DNA of 27,898 nt, from positions 1-27,898 of the forward strand of contig JASLBS010000034.1 of NCBI GenBank assembly GCA_030146405.1, in the 5' to 3' direction. Of the stretch, positions 7,145 through 14,357 are shown one piece after another. The stretch comes from Arthrobacter sp. Its GTDB lineage: Bacteria; Actinomycetota; Actinomycetes; Actinomycetales; Micrococcaceae. The notes under the pieces are model-generated. The model made no database searches and was not told where the DNA came from. It saw only the letters and a list, made by a program, of their open reading frames with translations. A program made the position numbers and the translations under genes. Each line of letters begins with the position of its first letter. Positions within the stretch are counted from its first letter, which is position 1.

Positions 7145-7999
7145 ATGATGGGTGCTCACCATGCTGCCTGCGGCGCTGCCGCCTGGGTCGCCGCCACCAC
7201 CCAGATCACGGTGGGCCTCGGCGCGCTGACCGCCGTGGTCCCCTTCCTGCCGGACTCCATCACCCTCGGTCTCCGACTGCTCGAGGTGAGCCCGGTCGGC
7301 GTCGTCACGGGAGTGCTCGTCACGGCGGGAGCCGCGCTCCTGCCCGACGCCGATCATCACAACGCCACGATCGCGCACTCACTGCCGCCACTGTCCAATC
7401 TGCTGTGCGCGGGGGTCGGCGCCATCTCCGGCGGGCATCGGAAGGGAACCCACTCGCTGCTCGGCGTCGTCGCCTTCGTGGCCGTCGCGTTCGTCGCCGG
7501 GCTCTGGACGATGGACACCGAGGAGTTCGGCACCATCTATCCGGGCGCCGGCCTGCTGACGGTGCTCCTCGTCTCCTTCGCCGCGAAAGCCCTGAAGATC
7601 ATCCCGGACCGCCTGAGGAAGTCACCGTGGGTGGTGGGGCTGACCGCCGGCGCCTTCGTCACTGCTTTCGCCCCCGAGGAACAGTTCTGGTTCCCACTGG
7701 CCATGGGCATCGGCGTGGTGGTGCACATCCTCGGGGACATGCTGACCACGGGCGGCTGCAATCCCGTCTATCCGCTGCGGCTGAGGCGCCCGCGGAGCCT
7801 CACGAGGTTCCCGGTGATCACCCAGGTGTGGCGGCCGAACGGCAACATCGCCGTTCCTGTCCTCGGAAACGCAGGCTCCGCCCGCGAATGGTGCCTGCTG
7901 GTCCCGATCTCCCTCTACGCCATCGCCGGGATGGTCCTGGCCATCTCGACGATCGACGACGGCGGCACCACCCTGACCCGCCTCCCCGGGTTCGGCTGA
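7145..7999 (+). CDS. YdjM-family membrane-bound metal-dependent hydrolase
   Basis: A 284-residue integral membrane protein. Family hallmarks are MMGAHHAACGAAAWVA at the N-terminus, LLPDADHHNATIAHSLPP and GGHRKGTHSLLG, with Asp/His clusters that would bind metal at the membrane face, then GILGDMLTTGGC-type HILGDMLTTGG near 200. About seven hydrophobic helices are visible. The E. coli relative YdjM is a LexA-regulated inner-membrane protein whose substrate is undefined, and nothing here narrows it. Two adjacent ATGs (7145, 7148) follow GGAAGGA (7127-7133); the in-frame ATG at 7085 has no ribosome site. It is convergent with the FrnE-like gene, with no strong hairpin between them. Confidence 0.9.
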   Translation: MMGAHHAACGAAAWVAATTQITVGLGALTAVVPFLPDSITLGLRLLEVSPVGVVTGVLVTAGAALLPDADHHNATIAHSLPPLSNLLCAGVGAISGGHRKGTHSLLGVVAFVAVAFVAGLWTMDTEEFGTIYPGAGLLTVLLVSFAAKALKIIPDRLRKSPWVVGLTAGAFVTAFAPEEQFWFPLAMGIGVVVHILGDMLTTGGCNPVYPLRLRRPRSLTRFPVITQVWRPNGNIAVPVLGNAGSAREWCLLVPISLYAIAGMVLAISTIDDGGTTLTRLPGFG

Positions 8000-8097
8000 T
8001 CATCCCCGCCCACTGCGCTGCACGGCGGAGCCGAACCCACCTCGGGCCGCTGGCGACGGCGGTGCCCGCGCTTCGTCGTCAGATCAGCAGGGCGCGC

Positions 8098-8793
8098 TCA
8101 GCAGCCGTCCGGGCCGCAGACCGGGCCGTCCGCGGACGGCGTCAGGGACACCAGCGGGTTCGCTTCCTGCCAGGCCCGATCGAGCGCCTGCCGGAAGAGT
8201 TCCACCGGTTGGGCACCCGAGATGCCGTACGTGCGGTCCACCACGAAGAACGGTACGCCCTGCACGCCCAGCGTCCGGGCCTCCTCGATGTCGCGGCGCA
8301 CGTCGTCGGCGAAACGGTCACCGGCCACGGTCTCCCGGACCTCGGCTTCGTCGAGGCCTATGCCGGTCCCGAGGGAGGCAAGAACCTCGACGTCGGAGGT
8401 GTCCAGGCCCTGCTCGAAGTGGGCGGACATGATGGCTTCCTTCGCGGCGTCACCCCGGCCCGCGGACTTCGCGAGGTGGAGGAACCGGTGCGCGGTGAAG
8501 CTGTTCCCCACCACGATGCGGTCGAAGTCGAAGTGCAGCCCCTCCCCCTCGGCCTGCCGGGCCAGGTGCTGCCACATCTCGCGGAGCTGCTCGGGGGCTA
8601 TCCCCTTGCGCTCGGAGAGGTACTGCTCCTCCGTGCCCTCGTAGTGGTCCGGGAGGCCGGGATCGAGCTGGTAGCTCTTCCAGGTGACGTCCACGCTGTC
8701 GCGGTGGGGGAAGTCCGCGAGAGCCTTCTCGAAGCGGCGCTTGCCCACGTAGCACCAGGGGCACTTCACATCGGACCAAATCTCTATCTGCAT
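8098..8793 (-). CDS. FrnE-like DsbA-family oxidoreductase
   Basis: A 231-residue thioredoxin-fold protein with a DsbA-type helical insertion. IEIWSDVKCPWCYVGKRRFE carries the active-site CPWC (Cys11, Cys14). VVGNSFTAHRFLHLA (about 98-112) and GVQGVPFFVVD (the cis-Pro loop, about 186) follow, and it ends CGPDGC, giving the extra C-terminal Cys pair typical of FrnE. It lacks a signal peptide, so it acts in the cytoplasm, probably as a disulfide oxidoreductase or isomerase; FrnE proteins are linked to oxidative stress tolerance and, in Streptomyces, to polyketide biosynthesis. The start is ambiguous: GTG at 8802 lies three codons upstream, but the ATG at 8793 matches family N-termini. It follows the small basic gene by 63 bases on the same strand, possibly in one operon. 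Confidence 0.93.
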   Translation of the reverse strand: MQIEIWSDVKCPWCYVGKRRFEKALADFPHRDSVDVTWKSYQLDPGLPDHYEGTEEQYLSERKGIAPEQLREMWQHLARQAEGEGLHFDFDRIVVGNSFTAHRFLHLAKSAGRGDAAKEAIMSAHFEQGLDTSDVEVLASLGTGIGLDEAEVRETVAGDRFADDVRRDIEEARTLGVQGVPFFVVDRTYGISGAQPVELFRQALDRAWQEANPLVSLTPSADGPVCGPDGC

Positions 8794-8856
8794 GCCCTGC
8801 ACAACCCCGCCGGGCTCTGGCCCTATTCCCGCAGGAACCAGGCCCGGGCGCCGCTG

Positions 8857-9045
8857 CTATCTGCGGTTGAGGAGACCGCGGAGGATCTTTCCCACTCCGC
8901 CGGATCCACCGGCGGGTGCGCCGCCGCTCCGGGTGGTGTTCGTGCGACCGCCCGTGGGGCGTCGGCCGGTGGTGGGGGTCGTGCCGGTGCCCGACCTGCC
9001 CAGGTAGCGCCCGGCTGCGTTCTTGACCATGTTGCTGATGCCCAT
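8857..9045 (-). CDS. Small basic Gly/Thr/Arg-rich protein, unknown function
   Basis: A 62-residue protein with a strong AAGGAGAT ribosome site ending 5 bases before ATG 9045, which also rules out the longer in-frame start. It has a short amphipathic N-terminal helix (MGISNMVKNAAGRYLGR), a disordered centre of Gly/Thr/Arg/Pro, and a C-terminal amphipathic basic helix (GGVGKILRGLLNRR). It has no cysteine, signal peptide or membrane helix. The two matching amphipathic ends suggest binding to membrane or nucleic acid, but this is inference. It sits directly upstream of the FrnE-like gene and divergent from selO, both redox-associated. Confidence 0.7.
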   Translation of the reverse strand: MGISNMVKNAAGRYLGRSGTGTTPTTGRRPTGGRTNTTRSGGAPAGGSGGVGKILRGLLNRR

Positions 9046-9176
9046 GACGATCTCCTTCGATCTCCGCCTCTGCACCCCGGAACATCAGGGTGCTTGGCAG
9101 TCTACGTCCAGATGAAGTGCCCGGCCAGGAAATGGACCTGGTGCCCGGGTGGTGACCCCGGGCGTACGGTGGATGG

Positions 9177-10640
9177 ATGAGCGTGCCGACAGATGCCAGG
9201 GTCACCTTCGACAACCGTTTTGCGCGGGACCTGCCTGAAATGGCTGCCGCGTGGAAGGCGGACGACGCCCCGGATCCGCACCTCCTCGCTCTCGATGAGG
9301 TGCTCGCCGCCGAACTCGGCTTCGATCCGGCGTTCCTCCGGTCCCCCGAGGGTGTCGCCCTGCTGCTCGGCACGTCGGTTCCCGAGGGGGCAGCGCCCGT
9401 GGCCCAGGCCTACTCCGGCCACCAGTTCGGCAGCTTCAATCCCCGGCTCGGTGACGGCCGGGCGCTCCTGCTGGGTGAGATCACCGACTCCGAGGGCCGT
9501 CTGCGCGATCTTCATCTGAAGGGCTCCGGCCGCACACCTTTCGCCCGCGGTGGTGACGGCCTCGCCGCCGTCGGACCCATGCTGCGCGAGTACGTGATGA
9601 GTACGGCGATGCAGGCGCTGAGCGTTCCGACCACGCGATCGCTGGCCGTCGTCGCCACCGGCCGGCAGGTGCGCCGGGAGACCATGCTCCCCGGTGCAGT
9701 ACTGGCGCGCGTGGCGAGCAGCCACCTGCGAGTGGGAAGCTTCCAGTACGCGGCGGCCAGCGGGAACCCGGATCTCCTGAAGCGACTCGCGGACCACGCG
9801 ATCAGCCGGCACTACCCGGCTGCGGCGTCCGCGGAGCGCCCGTACCTCGCGCTGTTCGCGTCCGTGGTGTCCGCACAGGCCTCACTCGTAGCCCGGTGGA
9901 TGCGCATAGGGTTCGTGCACGGCGTCATGAACACGGACAACGTGACCATCTCCGGGGAGACCATCGACTACGGGCCCTGCGCCTTCATGGACGTCTTCGA
10001 CCACGCCACCGTGTACAGCTCGATCGATCACGGTGGCCGCTATGCCTACGCGAACCAGCCGATCGTCGCGGAATGGAACCTCGCACGCCTCGCCGAAACA
10101 CTCCTGCCGCTCATCCACGACGACCAGGAGCAGGGCATCGCCCTCGCTGTCGCCGCGCTCGAGGATTTCCGCCCGCAGTACAGCGGCGCCTGGCTCGCTG
10201 GGATGAGGGTGAAGCTGGGACTGTCGGACGACGTCGACGAGGAGACCGCGTCATCGCTCGCCAACGATGTGCTGGCCCTCCTGCAGGAGAACCACGTGGA
10301 CTACACGTCCTTCTTCCGGGGTCTCAGCTCCGTGGTTCGCGGCGACGCGCGTCCCGCACGTGACAGGGTGCTGGATGTCGCCGCCTTCGACGCCTGGGCG
10401 GAACGCTGGCTCGCCCTGGGCCCGGATGCCGATGCCATGGACGGGGTCAACCCCGTCTACATTCCGCGGAACCACCTCGTCGAGGAGGCCCTCGATGCCG
10501 CCACCGCGGGGGACCTCGCTCCCCTGGACCAGTTGCTCGACGTCGTCGCCGGGCCCTACGAGGAACGCCCGGGCCTGGAACGCTACGCCACCGGAGCACC
10601 CGATGATTTCGGGGCGTACACGACGTACTGCGGCACCTGA
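9177..10640 (+). CDS. selO: Protein adenylyltransferase SelO (YdiU/UPF0061 family)
   Basis: A 487-residue pseudokinase that transfers AMP from ATP to Ser, Thr or Tyr of target proteins, with roles in redox homeostasis. Diagnostic blocks are AYSGHQFGSFNPRLGDGRA (79-97) and LHLKGSGRTPFARGGDG (112-128, with the ATP-holding Lys115). FVHGVMNTDNVTISGETIDYGP (246-267) holds the metal-binding/catalytic Asn-Asp residues and the DYGP equivalent of DFG. The C-terminus is YCGT-stop: Cys485 is third from the end, the position occupied by selenocysteine in vertebrate SelO and by Cys in most bacteria. Length is typical. It is divergent from the small basic/FrnE pair (131 bases), making a compact redox-linked cluster, and is closed by the hairpin at 10705-10747. 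Confidence 0.97.
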   Translation: MSVPTDARVTFDNRFARDLPEMAAAWKADDAPDPHLLALDEVLAAELGFDPAFLRSPEGVALLLGTSVPEGAAPVAQAYSGHQFGSFNPRLGDGRALLLGEITDSEGRLRDLHLKGSGRTPFARGGDGLAAVGPMLREYVMSTAMQALSVPTTRSLAVVATGRQVRRETMLPGAVLARVASSHLRVGSFQYAAASGNPDLLKRLADHAISRHYPAAASAERPYLALFASVVSAQASLVARWMRIGFVHGVMNTDNVTISGETIDYGPCAFMDVFDHATVYSSIDHGGRYAYANQPIVAEWNLARLAETLLPLIHDDQEQGIALAVAALEDFRPQYSGAWLAGMRVKLGLSDDVDEETASSLANDVLALLQENHVDYTSFFRGLSSVVRGDARPARDRVLDVAAFDAWAERWLALGPDADAMDGVNPVYIPRNHLVEEALDAATAGDLAPLDQLLDVVAGPYEERPGLERYATGAPDDFGAYTTYCGT

Positions 10641-10704
10641 GGGCGTAGACCTGTCGGCACTTCAGCGGCGACGCAATGGGCGTCCGTTATCCGCTAGTAC
10701 TGAG

Positions 10705-10747
10705 CACGGAACTGCCCGGTCGACGTCGTCGACCGGGCAGTTCCGTG
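10705..10747. terminator. 20-bp perfect hairpin, bidirectional terminator
   Basis: CACGGAACTGCCCGGTCGAC (10705-10724), a 3-base loop (GTC), and the exact reverse complement (10728-10747). It lies between the stops of selO (rightward) and the SDR (leftward), so it can serve both. Confidence 0.9.
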
Positions 10748-10762
10748 TGCGCAGAAGGCTGG

Positions 10763-11554
10763 TCAGTACTTGTAGGACTGTCCGCCATCGATCGGGAGTA
10801 CTGCCGCATTGACGTAGGACGCGTCGTCGGAGAGGAGGAACGCCACGACGGAAGCGATCTCGGAAGCCTCGCCGTAACGCTTGGTCGGGTTGACCTGGAT
10901 GAACTCCTCGGCGGCTTTACGAGGATTCTCGGCGTCAATCTGCTTCATGGAGTTCTCCACCATGGGAGTCCAGATGGCACCGGGGGCGATCGCGTTGACG
11001 CGAATATTATGCTGACCGTACTCGACGGCCGAGTTGCGGGTCAGGCCCACCACGCCGTGCTTGGCTGCGGCATACCCGGATTGGTTCCCGACGCCACGGA
11101 TGCCGCCCACGCTGGCCGTGTTGACCACCATGCCGGAGCCCTGCTCCCTCATGACCTTGAGGACCCTCTCGAGGCCGAGGAAGACACCTCTCAGGTTGAT
11201 CGAGACGACCCTGTCGAACTCCTCGGCGGTGAAGTCCTCGGTCAGGTTCTGCCGGCCTTCGATTCCGGCATTGTTGAAGAATCCGTCGATCCGGCCGAAA
11301 CGCTCGACGGTCGCGGCGACGTACGCATCGACGTCGGCCTCCTTGGACACGTCCGCCAGGGTAGTGAGTACCTCGGCCTCCGGTGCGGCCTCCAGGACCG
11401 CAGCCTTCGTGGCATCGAGACCGGGCTCGGAGATGTCGACGAGGGCGAGCTTCGCGCCCTCGGATGCGAGGCGGACGGCAGCGGCGCGACCGAGGCCGGA
11501 ACCTCCGCCCGTAATGAGAACAACGCGGTCGGTGAATCGGGTGGTGCTGGACAT
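10763..11554 (-). CDS. Short-chain dehydrogenase/reductase, classical SDR
   Basis: A 263-residue NAD(P)-dependent oxidoreductase. The cofactor-binding TGGGSGLG is at 15-22, LADVS at about 66-70 and NNAG at 94-97. The catalytic Ser148 is in NTASVGG, with Tyr161 and Lys165 in GYAAAKHG, and PGAIWTPM is the post-strand loop. Asp40 at the end of strand 2 (LALVDIS) favours NAD over NADP. Length and motif order are those of an intact classical SDR; the substrate is not predictable. TAGGAG stands 8 bases ahead of ATG 11554. It lies 164 bases downstream of the GT2 gene on the same strand but probably has its own promoter, since a clean dyad occupies that gap. Confidence 0.95.
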   Translation of the reverse strand: MSSTTRFTDRVVLITGGGSGLGRAAAVRLASEGAKLALVDISEPGLDATKAAVLEAAPEAEVLTTLADVSKEADVDAYVAATVERFGRIDGFFNNAGIEGRQNLTEDFTAEEFDRVVSINLRGVFLGLERVLKVMREQGSGMVVNTASVGGIRGVGNQSGYAAAKHGVVGLTRNSAVEYGQHNIRVNAIAPGAIWTPMVENSMKQIDAENPRKAAEEFIQVNPTKRYGEASEIASVVAFLLSDDASYVNAAVLPIDGGQSYKY

Positions 11555-11615
11555 ATGGGTTCTTCTCCTACAACAGCTGGGAAGGGCTCATGGTCCTGGA
11601 AACAACGAGTCCATA

Positions 11616-11633
11616 TTCATGCGTTCGCATGAA
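11616..11633. promoter_or_regulatory. Palindromic operator candidate upstream of the SDR gene
   Basis: TTCATGCG-TT-CGCATGAA: perfect 8-bp arms with a 2-base spacer, 61 bases upstream of the SDR start codon. The size and symmetry are typical of TetR- or LacI-type operators. No regulator gene is adjacent, so it would act in trans. Confidence 0.55.
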
Positions 11634-11718
11634 ACCACTTTCACGCTACACCCGACTCATCCCTGGATGCACGTGCCGACACCGTCCTCCGAAGCGTCTT
11701 CGCTGCGGGTGAACGGGG

Positions 11719-14157
11719 TCACCGGACGCCGGCCCGTCGACGACGGTCGTTCCCCGAGCGGAGGTCCCGGTTCAAACGGCGGTCACCGTGGTACAGGATG
11801 GATGCCCAGTCGGCTTCCTCGGGCGTCTTCTGGATCACCCTGGACACCTCCACCTTCTTGACCCGCGGCTTCACGTACAGCCAGTTCAGGACGCCGAGCC
11901 ACATGTCCACCAGCGAGTTCGTGATGCCGATGTAGGCGCGGATCGCTCCGGCCGCCAGCGTGGCGTTCAGCGCGGCGAAGGCGGCATTACCCCAGTTCTG
12001 CTCGGATATGTCCCGTGCCAGGGTGAGCAGGGAGAAGAGCACGATCGCGTACGGGATCACCACGTAGAGCCCGGGTGCGGCCGTGCGGTCCTTGACCTTC
12101 GGGGTGCGGACGAAGGGGATCTTGTCCCCCGTGAACGCCTGCTGGATCGATTTCAGCACACCGGCGAGGTTGACCGGCAGCAGTACCAGGTTGAAACCGT
12201 AGATCCGGAAGATGTCGGAGAAGCGGTGGCCGCAGTCGCGAAGGTCGCTGCCCATCGCCAGGAAGTAGGGTGCGGCCGCGAGGAACACGACAGGGCTGAG
12301 AAGCCTGCTGTCGTAGGGGTAGGCGAGGAGGAACAGCAGCCCGAAGCTCGCCCAGGCGATCGACGCCATGTAGTTCACGCGCAGCAGCACCTCTCGGATG
12401 AGGACCTGCTCGCGCAGGTGCCGCCGACGGGTGAGCTGCACCCAGAGCTTCGGCAGGATCAGCAACCCTCCGTTGGCCCACCGCCGGCGCTGCACCACGA
12501 GCGAGCCGAAGTCCGGTGGTGTGGCGCTGTAGCTGAGGCGTTCCGGATAGTTCATCAGGGTCCATCCGTGGGTACCGAGGTCCACGCTGGACTCGGTGTC
12601 CTCGATGACCGTGCGGTCCTGGATGTAGGTCTTCACCTCGAAGCCGCCCACGTTCTCCACCTCGACGATGTCCTCCACCGCCCGCTTCCGGATCACGGCG
12701 TTCGCGCCCACCCAGAACGTGGCGCCGTAGTAGGACATGCCCTGGTGCAGGATGTGCTGGATGTCCGTCGTCGCGCCCGCCACCCGCTCGATACGCGTGG
12801 GAGCTCCCCGGAAGGAGGAGTACGGCGTCTGCGTGACCGCGATGCGCTCGTTCCCGGGCGACTCGAGGAGGTAGACGAGACGCACGCAGTAGTCCCGCAA
12901 CAGCAGGGAGTCCGCGTCGAGGGTGAGCAGATAGGTGGAGTCGGGGACGTCCAGGACGTCGTCGTCCTCGGTTGGCGCACCATCCGGGAGTGGCCGCAGC
13001 ACCGTGCCGGTGGCCACCTCCTCCCTCTTCCACCGCCGTCCCATCAGCGAGATGTAGGCGTTGAGGTTCATGGCCTTGTTCGCCTCGTGGGAGAGCGAGG
13101 CATAGGCCTTCCGCTCGAAGGTCTCGAGACGGGTGTTGAAGATCCGCACCAACCGCACGTACAGCTCCCGGACGCGCTCCGGCTCGGGGCACTGCGTCTG
13201 CGCGAGGGCCGCCTTCAGCGCGTACATCGTGAGGCGCAACTCCCGCGCCAGTCCCATGATCACCAGGTCCACGAAGAACTCGTCCACGTGGTCCTCCACC
13301 TTCTCGGCATCGGCCATGTCCTCGAGCCAGACAGCGGCGGATTCGTAGGCGGCGATGAGGGGAGGGAGTTCGTCACAGTCCGCAGTGCCGTCGGTGGATC
13401 CGGCGAGGCGCCGCTCGAAGGCCGCGAGCGCGGTGGCGGCTCGGGCGGAGGGCTCGAGGAGCGCCGATTCGATCTCGAAGCTCAGCGCCCGCGTGGCGTC
13501 GAGGCGCTCCTTGACCACCGGGTCCTTGGGATGCGGTGGATCGTCGAGCAGGAGCACCACGCGGATGTTCGGGAACTCCTGGAGCGCGGCGGACCACAGC
13601 GTGGCGCGGACGACGGCGGGTTCCTCCGCGTAGGAGGGCACCAGCACGGTGATGCCCTCCTCATGATGGGCGAAGTGCCGGTCCAGCTCTCCCCGCGGTA
13701 CGCGCGTGTGGTCGCGGAACCGGTACAGCGCACCCTGGCGTGCCAGCAGGTACATGAACGCGGAGAAGGTGAGGAACGTGACCACGATCAGGTACGACGT
13801 CGCCTCCACCTGGAACCGGAAGCCTGCGTTGGGGTTGTCGGCGAACTGCCGCACGATCGTGGTGATGATGTAGGTGACCCAGGCGAGCACGGTGGTGACG
13901 ATCGCGAGCCGCCCGAGGGCGATCTTCCGCGACGAGGGCGCCGGGTGCACGATCGACAGCGGCTCCGATCGCCGCTCGGCGCCCCACTGCCGACGGCGGC
14001 CCGCCGTGGTCTCCGGCACAGTGGGCTGCCGGACAGCAGCCGTGGCCGGCTTCGGTCCCGATCGTTTCTTGGACGGCGCTCCGTGCTCAGGCTGCCCAGG
14101 AGCGGCGATTCCCGGAGTGCGCCGGAAGGACGACGCGGTGGTGCGGTGTTTCGACAT
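11719..14157 (-). CDS. Membrane-embedded processive glycosyltransferase, family 2 (cellulose/PNAG synthase-like)
   Basis: An 812-residue GT2 synthase. Residues 1-75 are a disordered basic/Pro-rich cytoplasmic tail, and helices lie at about 83-103 and 118-138. The GT-A domain carries ITVLVPSYAEEP (169-180), LLLDDPP (Asp205/206), NLNAYISLMG (364-373), LDADS (Asp414, Asp416), VIEDTES (Asp520, the TED equivalent) and QRRRW (556-560, QxxRW). These are all the active-site motifs of processive synthases. Four or more C-terminal helices follow (about 585-740), which would form the export channel. There is no PilZ domain. About 110-120 extra residues, helical in composition, lie between Asp206 and NLNAY. 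It is divergent from the GH18 gene, suggesting joint work on one polymer. The start is uncertain (ATG 14157 or the in-frame 14220). Confidence 0.92.
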   Translation of the reverse strand: MSKHRTTASSFRRTPGIAAPGQPEHGAPSKKRSGPKPATAAVRQPTVPETTAGRRRQWGAERRSEPLSIVHPAPSSRKIALGRLAIVTTVLAWVTYIITTIVRQFADNPNAGFRFQVEATSYLIVVTFLTFSAFMYLLARQGALYRFRDHTRVPRGELDRHFAHHEEGITVLVPSYAEEPAVVRATLWSAALQEFPNIRVVLLLDDPPHPKDPVVKERLDATRALSFEIESALLEPSARAATALAAFERRLAGSTDGTADCDELPPLIAAYESAAVWLEDMADAEKVEDHVDEFFVDLVIMGLARELRLTMYALKAALAQTQCPEPERVRELYVRLVRIFNTRLETFERKAYASLSHEANKAMNLNAYISLMGRRWKREEVATGTVLRPLPDGAPTEDDDVLDVPDSTYLLTLDADSLLLRDYCVRLVYLLESPGNERIAVTQTPYSSFRGAPTRIERVAGATTDIQHILHQGMSYYGATFWVGANAVIRKRAVEDIVEVENVGGFEVKTYIQDRTVIEDTESSVDLGTHGWTLMNYPERLSYSATPPDFGSLVVQRRRWANGGLLILPKLWVQLTRRRHLREQVLIREVLLRVNYMASIAWASFGLLFLLAYPYDSRLLSPVVFLAAAPYFLAMGSDLRDCGHRFSDIFRIYGFNLVLLPVNLAGVLKSIQQAFTGDKIPFVRTPKVKDRTAAPGLYVVIPYAIVLFSLLTLARDISEQNWGNAAFAALNATLAAGAIRAYIGITNSLVDMWLGVLNWLYVKPRVKKVEVSRVIQKTPEEADWASILYHGDRRLNRDLRSGNDRRRRAGVR

Positions 14158-14357
14158 GGCTACCCAGCAGTTGGCGGAACGATCCTGGCCGGACTCATCC
14201 CACACGAGACCCGGTGTCATCCCCCACTATCGGCACCCGGGGTACCGCCCGTTAGGCGTCGCGGACGGGGTTGCGCCAGTACCATTGAGCTTCAAGCAGC
14301 TTCTGCGGTCTCAAGCGCATCAGCTCCGCTGCTTCCACGACGAATCTGGGGTTCCAC

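Noticed and set aside
6104..7378. 424-codon leftward frame overlapping the LLM and YdjM genes
   Set aside because: It is out of frame with two well-supported genes and its composition is Arg/Pro/Gly shadow.
7405..9180. 591-codon rightward frame running from the YdjM gene through the FrnE-like gene
   Set aside because: It is a shadow crossing three genes on both strands, with no start signal and no domain.
10620..10640. Possible selenocysteine codon at the SelO C-terminus
   Set aside because: The codon is TGC (Cys), followed by Gly, Thr and TGA. No downstream in-frame coding or SECIS-like hairpin is needed to explain it.
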